Part shown: one piece after another, positions 31,702 to 42,012 of the stretch
Layout of the letters: each line of letters begins with the position of its first letter
Numbering within the stretch: the first letter of the stretch is position 1
Origin: CAZGKW01 sp964526295
GTDB lineage: Bacteria > Planctomycetota > Phycisphaerae > FEN-1346
NCBI GenBank assembly: GCA_964526295.1
Contig: CAZGKW010000023.1
Location: 1-64,000 of the forward strand
DNA: 64,000 nt
Reading direction: 5' to 3'
Notes under the pieces: generated by a model
What the model saw: only the letters and a program-made list of their open reading frames with translations
What the model was told of the DNA's origin: nothing
Databases searched by the model: none
Translations under genes and position numbers: made by a program

Positions 31702-34026
31702 ATGGTTCTGTTGTCGGCGGCGGCGGCGGCGAGACGGCTCGCGTGCCGCACGCTCCTTTTATCGGCCACCCTTGCGGCCTGGATTATCGCTTTTCCGTCC
31801 TGCGGGGCGGCCGAGGGCGACGTCCGGCCCGAGCAGGTCCGCGGGGCGATCCTCCGGAGCGTCGCCCAGATCAAGGGCCTCCAGCGGGCCGACGGGACCT
31901 GGCCGGACTACGCCCAGGAGGGGGGCGTGACGGCCCTTTCGTGCTACGCCCTGGCCCAGGCGGGTGTCGCCTTGGGCGATGAGTCCCTGGAGCGGGGCCT
32001 CGCGGCCCTGGAGCGGGTCCCGAATCGGCACACCTACGTTGTCGCCCTGAAGGTCCTGGCCTGGACCTCCGTCGACCCGCAGGCCCACGCGGAGCGGGTC
32101 CAGACGGCCGCCGACTGGCTGGTCGGGATGCAGAAGGAGACCGGCGGGTGGGGTTATGGCGAGCCGCCCGAGGACCTGCCGCTGACCGGGACGGGCCGCC
32201 GGAAGGTCCTGGCCGAGGCCCACCTGGCCCGGGTCTACGAGCGGACCGACGCCTCGAACACCCAGTTCGCCATCCTGGCCCTGTCGGAGGCCGAGCGGGC
32301 CGGGGCCCGCGTGCCCATCGAGGTCTGGCGGCGGGCCGAGAAGCACCTCCGCCTGACGCAGACCCGCGACGGCGGGTGGAGCTACGTCGCCCAGACGAGC
32401 GACCCCGGGTCGGCCTACGGCAGCATGACGGCCGCCATGCTCGCCGGGCTGTACCTGTGTCACGACCGGCTCGCGCCCAGGGAGACGGCCGAGACGTCTG
32501 CCGAGAGGCAGCGGCTGGCCGACCGGGCGGTCGACTGGCTCGCCGCCCATTACACGCTGGACGGGAACCCGAACCGTGGCACGGCGTGGTACTATGTGTG
32601 GCTGTATTCGCTGGAGCGGGCCGGCGTGGCCACCGGACGGCGGACCTTCGGCGAGCACGACTGGTTCCGCGAGGGCATCGAGAAGCTCGTCAAAGGCCAG
32701 CGAAGCCACGGGGCTTGGACGGACCGCCCGTACCAGAACGCGTTGGCCCTGCTGTTCCTGGCGAAAGGGTCCCGGCCGCTCCTGATGCAGCGGCTGGTCT
32801 GGCCGGGCGATTGGCGGCAGGACCCGCGGGACCTCGACCACCTGGTCCGCTTCCTCGGGACGAGGCTGGCCGACCAGCCCGTGGTGTGGCAGACGCTGGC
32901 GTGCGAGGCGCCGCTGGAGGACTACCTGGCCGCGCCGATCCTGCACGTGACGGGCCGGGGGCCGGTCCGGATGCTGGCGGCGTCGGTGGACCGCCTCCGC
33001 CGGTACGTTGAGCAGGGGGGCATCATCCTGTTGGACGCCGAGGGGGGCGACGCGGCGTTCGCCGAGACCGCCCGCCGGCTCGCCGCCGACCTCTTCCCGG
33101 AGGGCCGGTTCGGGCCCCTGCCGCCCAACCATCCGATCTATACGGCCCGCCACCGCGTGCCGGCGGCGGACCTGGAGGCGCTGGATCTCGGGTGCCGGGC
33201 GTCGGTGGTCCTCGCCCCGAAGGGGCTGGCGGATGCGTGGGCGGCGGCCGACCCGGCGCATGGCAGCGACGCCCTGCGTTTGGGGGAGAACCTGGCGGCC
33301 TACGCCGTGGGCGGGGCGGACGCTTCGCACCTGCCGGACCGCCTCCACGAGGTGACGCTCCTGGAGATGCCCGAGAGCGACGAGGCCCCCCGCGGGGCCC
33401 TCCAGATCGGCCAGGTCTACCACCAGGGCGACTGGCGGCCCCGGCCGTTCGCCCTGCCGACGCTCCTGGAGGACCTCTCGGAGCGGTTCGGTCTGACGGT
33501 GGTGGGGAGGCCCGACCCGGTCCGCCTGGCGGGCGATGACGACGCCAGGCTCCTGGAGAACGTCCGGGCCTACCCGATCCTCTACCTGGTGGGGCACTAC
33601 GGGTTCGAGCCGGACGCCCGGGAGCGGGCCGCCCTGAAGGCCTACCTGGAGCGGGGCGGGTACCTGTGGGCCGAGGCCTGCTGCGGCCGGAAGGCCTTCG
33701 ACACGGCGTTGCGAAGGCTCGTGGCGGAGATGTTCCCCGAGGGGCGGCTCGAGCGGTTGCCCGTCGACCATCCGATCTTCCACAGCGAGATCGGCCACCG
33801 TATCGAGCGGGTCGCCTACTCGCCGACCGTCCGGGCGACCGAGCCCGACCTGGGGCGGCCGGTCCTCTACGGCCTGGAGGTGAAGGGGCACCTGGCGATC
33901 GTCTACAGCCCGTACGGCATCGGGGTGGGGCTGGACGGCATCCGGACGTGGGGCGCCCGGGCCCTGGAGCCGGACGACGCCCGGCGGCTGGCGACGAACA
34001 TCGTCCTCTACGGCCTGACGCACTGA
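31702..34026 (+). CDS. Secreted alpha-toroid / double DUF4159 protein, paralog 4
   Basis: A 774-residue, more distant paralog of the three tandem genes, on the opposite strand and across the BatA-DUF58-moxR set. Signal region TLLLSATLAAWIIAFPSCGAAEG; the FPSC could be a lipobox. Toroid repeats: IKGLQRADGTWPDY, MQKETGGWGYGEPPED, TQTRDGGWSYVAQTSDPGSAYGSMTAAMLAG. The cysteine loop present in the other three is missing and replaced by LAPRETAETSAERQR. Two DUF4159 domains follow (LHVTGRGPVRM..RRYVEQGGIILLDAEGGD; LQIGQVYHQGDWRPRPFALPTLLEDL..LYLVGHYGF). The ATG at 31,702 follows GGAGGGGG. Confidence 0.85.
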   Translation: MVLLSAAAAARRLACRTLLLSATLAAWIIAFPSCGAAEGDVRPEQVRGAILRSVAQIKGLQRADGTWPDYAQEGGVTALSCYALAQAGVALGDESLERGLAALERVPNRHTYVVALKVLAWTSVDPQAHAERVQTAADWLVGMQKETGGWGYGEPPEDLPLTGTGRRKVLAEAHLARVYERTDASNTQFAILALSEAERAGARVPIEVWRRAEKHLRLTQTRDGGWSYVAQTSDPGSAYGSMTAAMLAGLYLCHDRLAPRETAETSAERQRLADRAVDWLAAHYTLDGNPNRGTAWYYVWLYSLERAGVATGRRTFGEHDWFREGIEKLVKGQRSHGAWTDRPYQNALALLFLAKGSRPLLMQRLVWPGDWRQDPRDLDHLVRFLGTRLADQPVVWQTLACEAPLEDYLAAPILHVTGRGPVRMLAASVDRLRRYVEQGGIILLDAEGGDAAFAETARRLAADLFPEGRFGPLPPNHPIYTARHRVPAADLEALDLGCRASVVLAPKGLADAWAAADPAHGSDALRLGENLAAYAVGGADASHLPDRLHEVTLLEMPESDEAPRGALQIGQVYHQGDWRPRPFALPTLLEDLSERFGLTVVGRPDPVRLAGDDDARLLENVRAYPILYLVGHYGFEPDARERAALKAYLERGGYLWAEACCGRKAFDTALRRLVAEMFPEGRLERLPVDHPIFHSEIGHRIERVAYSPTVRATEPDLGRPVLYGLEVKGHLAIVYSPYGIGVGLDGIRTWGARALEPDDARRLATNIVLYGLTH

Positions 34027-34045
34027 GCCCGGTGCGGCCGTCGGC

Positions 34046-35293
34046 TTACCGGGCCGCGTCCAGGGCCTTGAGGAGCCGCTCGAGGTCGCCTTCGGTGTGT
34101 TCGGCGGTCAGGCTGACGCGCAGACGGCTCGTGCCGGGCGGGACGGTGGGCGGCCGGATGGCCGGGCAGAAGATGTCCCGGTCGAGAAGCTTCGCCGCCA
34201 CCTCGAGCGCCCGCTCCGGTTCGCCGACGAGGATCGGGATGATGGGGGTCTCGCTGAGGCCCGTGTCGAAACCCTCCTCGGCCAGGCGGCCGCGGAGAGT
34301 GTCGGCGAGGCCGAGGAGCCGCTCGCGCCGCTCGGGTTCGGCCCGGACGACGGCCAGGGCGGCCCGACCCGCCTCGCAGGCCGCCGCCGGCAGGGCCGTC
34401 GTATAGATGAACGGCCGGGCCCGGTTGACCAAGAGGTCGCAGACCTCCCGCGACGCCGCGACGAACCCGCCGATCCCGCCCAGGGCCTTCGAGAGCGTGC
34501 CCACCGAGGCGGTCACCCGCTCCCGGAGGCCGAGGGCCTCGACCAGCCCCGCCCCGGTCGGGCCCAGGACGCCGGTGGCGTGGGCCTCGTCGGTGACGAG
34601 CATGGCGCTGCGCGAGTCGGCCAGGTCGGCAAGCGCCGCCAGCGGCGCGCAAGCCCCATCCATCGAGAAGACGGTGTCGCTGACGATGAGCCGCCGGCCG
34701 GCCCTGGCCTCCCTCTCCCGTGGCGGGAGAGGGCCGGGGTGAGGGGGCGCCCGGCCGGTGGCTTTCGCCATGGCGCGGGCCGCATCGTCGGCGTCGGCGT
34801 GGCGGTAGCGGACGAGCTTCGCACCGGCGAGTCTCACCGCATCGTAGAGGCTGGCGTGGTCCTCGCGGTCCATCAGGACGAGGGCCTGCCCCGGGCCCGT
34901 CGAACGGGCGTCGCGGGCCGCGAGTGCCGTGACGACGCCCAGGTTCGCCTGGTAGCCGGTGGGGAAGACGAGGGCGGCCTCGGTGCCCTTGAAGGCGGCC
35001 AGGTCGGCCTCCAGGGCGGCGTGGGCCTCGGTGTGGCCGGCGACGAGACGGCTCGCCCCCGCCCCCCAGCCCCACCTGTCGAGGGCCCGCCGGGCGGCGT
35101 CCTTGACGCGGGGGTCGCCGGCGAGGCCGAGGTAGTTGTTGGAAGCGAACTGGAGGACGTCGCGGCCGCCGATGCGGACCCGCGGCCCGGCCGCCGACCC
35201 GAGTGCCACGAGCGCCCGATGGAGCCCCCGGCCCTTCAGGTCGCGGAGCGTCTCGGCGACGAAGTCAGCCGGTTCTCGGCCTTTGGCACTCAA
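34046..35293 (-). CDS. 8-amino-7-oxononanoate synthase / 2-amino-3-ketobutyrate CoA ligase type enzyme
   Basis: PLP-dependent alpha-oxoamine synthase of 415 residues that condenses an amino acid with an acyl-CoA. Motifs: ASNNYLGLAGDPRV, GAGASRLVAGHTEAHAALE, FPTGYQANLGVV, DEAHATGVLGPTGAG and the PLP lysine in SVGTLSKALGG (Lys269). It may be BioF (biotin) or Kbl (threonine use); no other biotin gene is nearby, so I give no symbol. Residues about 182-196 (PPHPGPLPPRERE) come from a dispersed hairpin repeat inserted in frame just before GRRLIVSDTVFSMDG. This is a surface loop in the family, so the enzyme may still work. Confidence 0.88.
   Translation of the reverse strand: MSAKGREPADFVAETLRDLKGRGLHRALVALGSAAGPRVRIGGRDVLQFASNNYLGLAGDPRVKDAARRALDRWGWGAGASRLVAGHTEAHAALEADLAAFKGTEAALVFPTGYQANLGVVTALAARDARSTGPGQALVLMDREDHASLYDAVRLAGAKLVRYRHADADDAARAMAKATGRAPPHPGPLPPREREARAGRRLIVSDTVFSMDGACAPLAALADLADSRSAMLVTDEAHATGVLGPTGAGLVEALGLRERVTASVGTLSKALGGIGGFVAASREVCDLLVNRARPFIYTTALPAAACEAGRAALAVVRAEPERRERLLGLADTLRGRLAEEGFDTGLSETPIIPILVGEPERALEVAAKLLDRDIFCPAIRPPTVPPGTSRLRVSLTAEHTEGDLERLLKALDAAR
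34703..34750. repeat. Dispersed hairpin repeat inserted in frame in the bioF-like gene
   Basis: CCTCTCCCGTGGCGGGAGAGG followed by GCCGGGGTGAGGGGGCG is the best copy of the CCCTCTCCC palindrome in the window. Its length keeps the reading frame open and adds about 15 residues (PHPGPLPPRERE) to the host protein. Confidence 0.8.
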
Positions 35294-35310
35294 GATTCAG
35301 CATTCAGAAT

Positions 35311-35955
35311 TCAAGGTTCGAGGTTCGCCTTTCCTCCGGCCGCCCAGAGGAAACCGCGGGTGGTGATCGTGCGGACCTCGGGCACGTCGAAGTCCTTCGC
35401 CACGTGGCCGATCGAGGAGTAGAAGACCCGCCCCTTGCCCCAGGCCCGCTTCCACACGGCGGGGACGGTGGCGCCGGAGTCGGCGAACGTCGTCTCGGCC
35501 AGGACGTGGTTCGTCGGATCGACGTGCAGGTAATACTGCTCGCTCTCGACGTCGAAATGGTCCAGGCCCGCGGTCACGGGGTCGGCGTGGTCGATGATGT
35601 GGACGCGGTAGGTGTGGATGCCCGCCGGGTGCGAAACGAACTGGCCGCCGACCAGGTACTGGAAGCCGCAGGATTCGCGGAAGGCGTCGCCCATGCCGCC
35701 GTGGGTGCCGGCGACGCCGACGCCCGAGGCGACCGCCTCCGAGAGGCCCTGCCACTCGTCCTTGGCGAGCTTGCCCATCGTCCAGTTCATGACCACGAGG
35801 TCGAGGGCCTTGAGGCGTTCGGCGTCGGCGAGCGCATCGAGCGAGTCGGCCATCTCGACCTCGACGCCGGCGGCCTTGAGTTCGCTCTCGTAGATTGCGG
35901 CCACCTGGGCCGGCTCGTGGCCTTCCCATCCGCCGTAGACGACCAGTGCTTTCAT
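35311..35955 (-). CDS. ThuA-like domain protein
   Basis: A 214-residue protein of the ThuA (trehalose utilisation) family, a glutamine-amidotransferase-like fold. Visible features are MKALVVYGGWEGHEPAQVAAIYES, LDLVVMNWTMGKL, GVGVAGTHGGMGDAF, a histidine-rich segment (FVSHPAGIHTYRVHIIDHADPVTAGLDHF) and WKRAWGKGRVFYSSIGH. There is no export signal. In planctomycetes these occur with sugar oxidoreductases and are thought to act on carbohydrate derivatives, but the reaction is unknown. It lies 17 bases upstream of the bioF-like gene on the same strand. Confidence 0.85.
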   Translation of the reverse strand: MKALVVYGGWEGHEPAQVAAIYESELKAAGVEVEMADSLDALADAERLKALDLVVMNWTMGKLAKDEWQGLSEAVASGVGVAGTHGGMGDAFRESCGFQYLVGGQFVSHPAGIHTYRVHIIDHADPVTAGLDHFDVESEQYYLHVDPTNHVLAETTFADSGATVPAVWKRAWGKGRVFYSSIGHVAKDFDVPEVRTITTRGFLWAAGGKANLEP

Positions 35956-36119
35956 CGTGTGCCTTTCATGGCTGGGTCAACGTTCGTCCTGTGCGAGCGT
36001 CTCCCGGGCGGGGCCAGCTCGTTCCCGGCCCGGCGCCCCCGCCCGCTTCCGCGTGCGGCTCGAGATATCACACCCGCGCCGGGCCCGACCCGCAAGGCGC
36101 AATCCGAAATCCACAATCG

Positions 36120-36869
36120 TTACACGCCGCCGGCGACGTAGATCGTCTCGCCGGTGATGAATCCGTCGGTCTCGCCGGCGAGCCAGACGGCGCAGCGGGC
36201 GATGTCGTCGGTCGATCCGAGCTTCGGCAGGGGGACCTTCGCCGCCCAGCCGGCCTTCCGCTCCGGCTCGGTGAACTTCTCGTGGAACGGCGTCTCGGTG
36301 ACGCCGGGGGCGATGGCGTTGACGCGGACGCCCGCCTCGGCCACCTCCTTCGAGAGGCCGCGGACGAAGCTGACCAAGGCCCCCTTGGCCGAGGCGTAGG
36401 GCACGGAGTTCCCCCCGCCGCCCGACCGGGCCGCCACGCTGGCGTTGACGATGATGTTGCCCCGCCCGGCCCCGAGCATGTGCCGAAGCGCCGCCCGCAC
36501 CGAGTAGAACACGCTGTCGACGTTGACGGCGAAGACCTCGCGCCACAGCTCGTCCGGCACCTCGGCGATGGGCGACCGCCGGACGAGGGCCCCGGCGTTG
36601 GCGAACAGGACGTCGATACGCCCGAAAGCGTGGATGAACTCGGCCATCATCCGGTCGGCTTCGTCGGACCGGCGGAGGTCGGCCTGGAGGAGGACGGCCT
36701 TGCGGCCGAGCCCTTCGATCCGATCGGCGACCTCGCGGGCCTCCTCCTCGCTCTGGTGGTAGTGGACGCCGACGTCGGCCCCGGCCTCGGCCAGGGCGAC
36801 GGCGCTGGCGGCCCCGATGCCGGTCGAGGCCCCCGTCACGAGGACGTACTGGGCGGTCAGGTCGGTCAC
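36120..36869 (-). CDS. Short-chain dehydrogenase/reductase
   Basis: Classical SDR of 249 residues. Cofactor motif VTGASTGIGAASAVALAEAG, NAG motif LFANAGAL, catalytic Ser in NASVAARSGGGG and the YASAK (YxxxK) pair, then VNAIAPGVTETPF and the C-terminal GFITGETIYVAGGV. An NAD(P)H-dependent oxidoreductase, likely of the FabG/glucose dehydrogenase-like group; substrate is not evident. The start is GTG at 36,869, fixed by GAGGAGG seven bases upstream. Confidence 0.9.
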   Translation of the reverse strand: MTDLTAQYVLVTGASTGIGAASAVALAEAGADVGVHYHQSEEEAREVADRIEGLGRKAVLLQADLRRSDEADRMMAEFIHAFGRIDVLFANAGALVRRSPIAEVPDELWREVFAVNVDSVFYSVRAALRHMLGAGRGNIIVNASVAARSGGGGNSVPYASAKGALVSFVRGLSKEVAEAGVRVNAIAPGVTETPFHEKFTEPERKAGWAAKVPLPKLGSTDDIARCAVWLAGETDGFITGETIYVAGGV

Positions 36870-37113
36870 GGCAAACCTCCTCGCGGCTCCGGCGGGCTTG
36901 CGGACGACGATTATCGCCGCCGAGTCGGGCCGGTTCAAGCAGAAGCCCGACGGTCCGCCGCTCCATGGTGTCCGTGCGGCGATCCGTCCGAGTCGCCTTT
37001 GCCCTTGACAGGCCCGCGGTCGGCCGTGAGAACGGTGGCACAGCGCGCGGGGGGCGGCCGCTTCAGCCGGCCGCGCCGCCGCCTGGTCCGCCGAGGCCAT
37101 GGAGGGAATCGAC

Positions 37114-37677
37114 ATGAAACGCACGATCGTCCTGGCCGCCCTGGCGGGCCTGCTCGGCCCCGCAAGCACCGCCGCCGACGTCCCCGACGCCCTCGTGACG
37201 AAGGCCGCCCCGGAGACGGCCCGGACGGGGCCCGTCCGCCGCGCCGCCGTCACCCTCACGAGCAACGACCGGACGCTCGTGCTGGCGGTCGAGGACGCCC
37301 TGGCCATCCACCTGACGAAGGCGGGCATCGAAGCGCCCGGCCGGGAGGAGATCGAGCGGATCGCTCGCCAGAACAAGGCCCGCGACGACGTGCTCGACCG
37401 GGCCGTCGCCGCCCGGTGCGACGTCCTCATCACGGGGACGGTCCTGATCAGCGCGAGCCGCTCGGACGAGGTGGTCGTCAAGCTGGCGTCGCTCCAGGTG
37501 CTGGACCTGCCGACGGGCCGGCCGCTGATGAGGTGGCTCATGGAGAGCTCGTCCGGGGGACGGTTCCGCGACGTGGCCGAGATGTTCGTCGCGGAGATGA
37601 CGCGGCAACTGCCGACGCCGAAACCGAGGCTGTCGGGCGGTGAGTTGGCGCCCGGCCGGAAGTCGGGCCGGGAGTGA
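37114..37677 (+). CDS. Secreted protein of unknown function, possibly CsgG/FlgO-like
   Basis: A 187-residue product with a signal peptide (KRTIVLAALAGLLGPASTAA). The mature part has VEDALAIHLTKAGIEAPGREEIERIARQ, a pattern like the start of CsgG/FlgO-type proteins that build a name-by-number lipoprotein fold, then CDVLITGTVLISASRSDEVVVKLASLQVLDLPTGRPL, typical of their central strand pair. The resemblance is by eye only and I am not sure. The ATG at 37,114 follows GGAGGGAA with good spacing. The gene is divergent from the SDR gene. TTGACA at 37,006 may be part of its promoter. Confidence 0.6.
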   Translation: MKRTIVLAALAGLLGPASTAADVPDALVTKAAPETARTGPVRRAAVTLTSNDRTLVLAVEDALAIHLTKAGIEAPGREEIERIARQNKARDDVLDRAVAARCDVLITGTVLISASRSDEVVVKLASLQVLDLPTGRPLMRWLMESSSGGRFRDVAEMFVAEMTRQLPTPKPRLSGGELAPGRKSGRE

Positions 37678-37784
37678 CCGAGTCCAGGTAGGTTTTCTGG
37701 ATATTCGGCGCGACGGGTCTCCGTACCCGCCGCGACTTCGAGCGGAATAACGGCCCATCACCAGCGGCCAGCGCACACGAGCGG

Positions 37785-39125
<1,341 letters not shown>

Positions 39126-39157
39126 TCATCGCTCCTTTTCCAGCCGCGGTCCTAGGG

Positions 39158-39246
39158 AGTTTCGGGGACAGGATACTCAACTCCGCCGCATGGCCGCCCG
39201 GTCGAGGTCGCGGCCTGACCGAGTTAAGTATCCTGTCCCCGGAACT
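39158..39246. mobile_element. Small REP-type inverted-repeat element (89 bp)
   Basis: The left arm TTCGGGGACAGGATACTCAA (39,161-39,180) is matched by the right arm TTAAGTATCCTGTCCCCGGAA (39,224-39,243). The ends share the CGGGGACA core with the REP-transposase elements at 42,097 and 43,067. About 40 bases lie between the arms with no coding capacity. It looks like a non-autonomous copy mobilised by a Y1 (REP-associated) transposase. Confidence 0.7.
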
Positions 39247-39367
39247 CTTCCGCGGCGGGTTCAAACGGCCGAGCGCAGGCTCGGCGCGAGGCCCTCTTGG
39301 CGGCGAGGCCCCCGTGCCGCTCGTGCTTTCCGTTCAGGCCGACGGTCGGGCCGCCGGGCTGCCTGCC

Positions 39368-39826
39368 CTACTCGGCCTCGACGTCGACCTGGATGTTGCC
39401 CGAGCCGATGTCGTCGCCGCCGGCGCCCGGTCCGCCGTCGTCGATGCCGTTGAAGCCCATCGAGTAGATGGTCGGCCGGTCACCCTCGGCGGCGGGGGCC
39501 TTGTAGACCAGGGGATTGCCCCAGCCGTCCTTGAGCTGCTCGGCGTTGTCGACGTAGGGCCCGTGCCACTTCTCGGCCGCGTCGGGCGCGGTCGGCGCCG
39601 TCAGCAGCGCCTGGAGCCCCTCGACTTCGGTGGGGTAGCGGCCGACGTCCTGTTTGAACGTCTTGACGCCTGTCTCGGCCGCCACCAGGCTCTGGCCGGT
39701 GTTGGCGAGGTTCTGGACCTGCTCCCATCCCACCTTCGCACAGAAGGCGCAGGCCACCCCCAGAACGACGATCAGCCCCCCGACGATCGCCACGATGATC
39801 AACGCAATCTTCGCGCCCTTGCTCAT
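39368..39826 (-). CDS. GspG-like (T2SS pseudopilin domain) membrane protein
   Basis: A 152-residue protein. The C-terminal part matches the major type II pseudopilin domain: TFKQDVGRYPTEVEGLQALLTAP, WHGPYVDN, LKDGWGNPLVYKAP and YSMGFNGIDDGGPGAGGDDI (the usual calcium-binding end). The N-terminus, however, is a plain membrane anchor (IALIIVAIVGGLIVVLGVACAFCA) and lacks a prepilin peptidase motif with Gly/Glu. So it is probably not polymerised as a pseudopilin. No type II secretion gene is next to it. Role unknown. Confidence 0.8.
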   Translation of the reverse strand: MSKGAKIALIIVAIVGGLIVVLGVACAFCAKVGWEQVQNLANTGQSLVAAETGVKTFKQDVGRYPTEVEGLQALLTAPTAPDAAEKWHGPYVDNAEQLKDGWGNPLVYKAPAAEGDRPTIYSMGFNGIDDGGPGAGGDDIGSGNIQVDVEAE

Positions 39827-39923
39827 CAGCCTCTCCCTTTGCCTGTGCCTATGCCACGTTCGGGAAGTCCCGCGCTACCCATTTCTCGCCGCGTCTGTCA
39901 CTTGTACGCCTCTGCGGCGATGC

Positions 39924-41036
39924 CTATTCTCCCCCCTCTCCGGCGTGGGGCTCCAGGACGATCTTCATCGATTCGCCGGCCCGCATGATCTCGTGGGCCC
40001 GGTTCGCCTCCGAAAGCGGCAGGACGTGCGTCACCATGGCCGCGAAGTCCTCCAAGTGCCGCCGCATCAGCCCCAGCGCCCGCACCATGTGCCGCGTGTG
40101 GCTCACCCACACGCCGACGTACTTCAGGTCCGGCCGGACGAGGTCGGCGAAGGGGTCCCACTGGCACGTGCCGCCGGGCTGGCCGAACCCGGCCGTGACG
40201 TACCGCCCGCCCTGCCGCACGAGGCCCAGCCCCTCGCGGACGACGGCGGCCTTGCCGACGGCCTCGTAGACGGCGTCGGCGCCGCGGCCGTCGGTTAGCT
40301 GCTTGACGAGGGCCGAGCGTTCCTCGGGGGTCGTCTCGCCGACGTTCACCGCGTGGGTCGCGCCGAAGCGGCGGGCCATCTGGAGCCGCGATTCGGCCAG
40401 GTCGACCGCCACGATCCGCTCGGCCCCGCAGTCGCGGGCCAGGGCCACCATGAAGCACCCCAGCGGCCCGACGCCCTGGACCAAGACCGTCTCGCCCTCG
40501 GTCGGGGGAAAAGAGTCGAACGCGTGGGCCGCCGTCGCCCCGCTGCACGAGGCCGTCACCAGGGCCTTCAGGTCCTCCCGCGCCACGTCGTCGACGCTCA
40601 GGATGTCGGTCCGGGCATCGAGCGGCAGGTACTGGCTGTAGCACCCGTTGACGTGCGGCGGGACGTCGGTGCCCCGGTGGATGCCGTAGACGAATCGTTC
40701 CGGGCACAGGTGATGCTCGCCGCGGCCGCAGAACCAGCACGTGCCGCACACGACACCGCGGTTCCACAGGACCCGCTCGCCGACGCGGAGGGGCCGACCC
40801 TCGACGTCGGTCTTCGTGCCGGCGATCTCGGCGACCTCGCCGACGCCCTCGTGCCCCAGGATGATGGGCAGGGGCGTCCGGGGGTCTTCGCCGGAGGCCA
40901 TGTGAAGGTCCGACCCGCAGACGCCCGCCGCGAGAACCTGGACGAGGACCTCGCCGTCGGAGAGGGCAAGGAGATCGAACTGGCGGGCCTCGAGCGGTTC
41001 GCCGAAAGCGGTCAGCACCTGGGCCTGGGTCTTCAT
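39924..41036 (-). CDS. Zinc-dependent alcohol dehydrogenase (MDR family)
   Basis: A 370-residue medium-chain dehydrogenase. Catalytic zinc residues are in GVCGSDLHM and GHEGVGE; the structural zinc is bound by CGTCWFCGRGEHHLC. The cofactor domain has VLVQGVGPLGCFMVALARDCGAERIVAVD, where Asp suggests NAD(H). GRGADAVYEAVGK and YVTAGFGQPGG follow. It oxidises a secondary or polyol alcohol; the substrate is not clear. The ATG at 41,036 starts the usual MKTQAQVL opening. Confidence 0.9.
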   Translation of the reverse strand: MKTQAQVLTAFGEPLEARQFDLLALSDGEVLVQVLAAGVCGSDLHMASGEDPRTPLPIILGHEGVGEVAEIAGTKTDVEGRPLRVGERVLWNRGVVCGTCWFCGRGEHHLCPERFVYGIHRGTDVPPHVNGCYSQYLPLDARTDILSVDDVAREDLKALVTASCSGATAAHAFDSFPPTEGETVLVQGVGPLGCFMVALARDCGAERIVAVDLAESRLQMARRFGATHAVNVGETTPEERSALVKQLTDGRGADAVYEAVGKAAVVREGLGLVRQGGRYVTAGFGQPGGTCQWDPFADLVRPDLKYVGVWVSHTRHMVRALGLMRRHLEDFAAMVTHVLPLSEANRAHEIMRAGESMKIVLEPHAGEGGE

Positions 41037-41545
41037 GGCGGCACGTCCCCGGCTTCAGTCGGCGGGCATCATAGCGGCCCGACCCGGCCCCGGCAAGGAA
41101 ACGATTCGGGCGATCGCACTCCGCAAGTGCGCTTCAACCGCAGAGCAGGCAGAGGCCGCAGAGAACAACAGGGACCGGGGCAACGGCTACCGCAGCCGCC
41201 GCAACCTTTGCGGTGGTTTCTGAGGGCGCACCTGGGAGAGGGGCGGGCCTGCCCCATTCGACATTGCTCAGGGCAAGCTCTGAGCGAGCCCGAGCGAGTC
41301 ATGGGTCATCGGGACGAATCGTGGGGGAGTCGAAGGGGTGAGGGGGAGCCGAATGGGAATCTCGCCGTGACCGTTTCACGGCCCGTTCGCGGCGTGCCTG
41401 CGCCGCAACTGAGAAATCCGTACTGTGTCCCCGGAAAACCCCCGGAAAACCTAGCAGATAGGGGGCTGGCGTCAACGCATTGACGGGACCGGGGCGAACG
41501 CGGTAGCGTGGCGGGGGGGGCATTGGGCGACGAAGGGGATTAGCA
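41037..41545. other. Intergenic region with repeat fragments
   Basis: No gene is visible. It holds a single CGCAGAG-type repeat (AACCGCAGAGCAGGCAGAGG at about 41,138-41,157), a stretch TTGCTCAGGGCAAGCTCTGAG at about 41,265 with short inverted repeats, and GTACTGTGTCCCCGG (41,420-41,434). The last matches the right end of the REP-transposase elements nearby (GTATTATGTCCCCGG at 43,817), so a decayed element end lies here. Confidence 0.55.
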
Positions 41546-41935
41546 GTGGCCAACGAAGAAGCCTGTCCGGAAGCCTGTGAGAAGTTTGAGGAGCAGATAA
41601 AGTTGTACGAAGACTATTTGTTCGGATTCAATCTGTACCAGGAAACAGCGCCCGGCTGGGTTCAGCGGCTCCAGGAAGGCGCATACCACCGGACGGTCTC
41701 GCGGGTTAAGGATGCACTTTGGCGGGGTAGAAGCCTGTTGGCTGATGTCAAATCTTGCAGGGCTGCACCAGAACGCTTGCAGGAATTCGTGTGGCCCCCT
41801 TGGACACCCGAGATGGAGTACCGGATTAAGACGATGCTCCGCGCCTACGCCATCGCTTTCCCGTCCCGCCCCAAGAAGCCGCTGGGTCTCGAAGAAGCGT
41901 CGGCCTTGCAGAAAGCCGCCCTGGAACTCCTGTAG
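41546..41935 (+). CDS. Hypothetical protein, lower-GC accessory gene
   Basis: A 129-residue soluble, mostly helical protein that I do not recognise. It starts with GTG after AAGGGGAT. Features: a Cys pair near the start (EEACPEACEKF), WVQRLQEGAYHRTVSRVKDALWRG and a final helix. Base composition and codon choice are visibly less GC-biased than in the core genes. It lies between a REP-element end at 41,434 and the first REP-transposase copy at 42,097, so it was probably acquired with, or stranded between, these elements. Confidence 0.6.
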   Translation: MANEEACPEACEKFEEQIKLYEDYLFGFNLYQETAPGWVQRLQEGAYHRTVSRVKDALWRGRSLLADVKSCRAAPERLQEFVWPPWTPEMEYRIKTMLRAYAIAFPSRPKKPLGLEEASALQKAALELL

Positions 41936-42012
41936 ACTGAGAAGGTTCCGGGCAATACAGAGGCCTCACCCCACCAACGACCGGACGTGCACGCGATCGG
42001 GGATTGTCCTTG

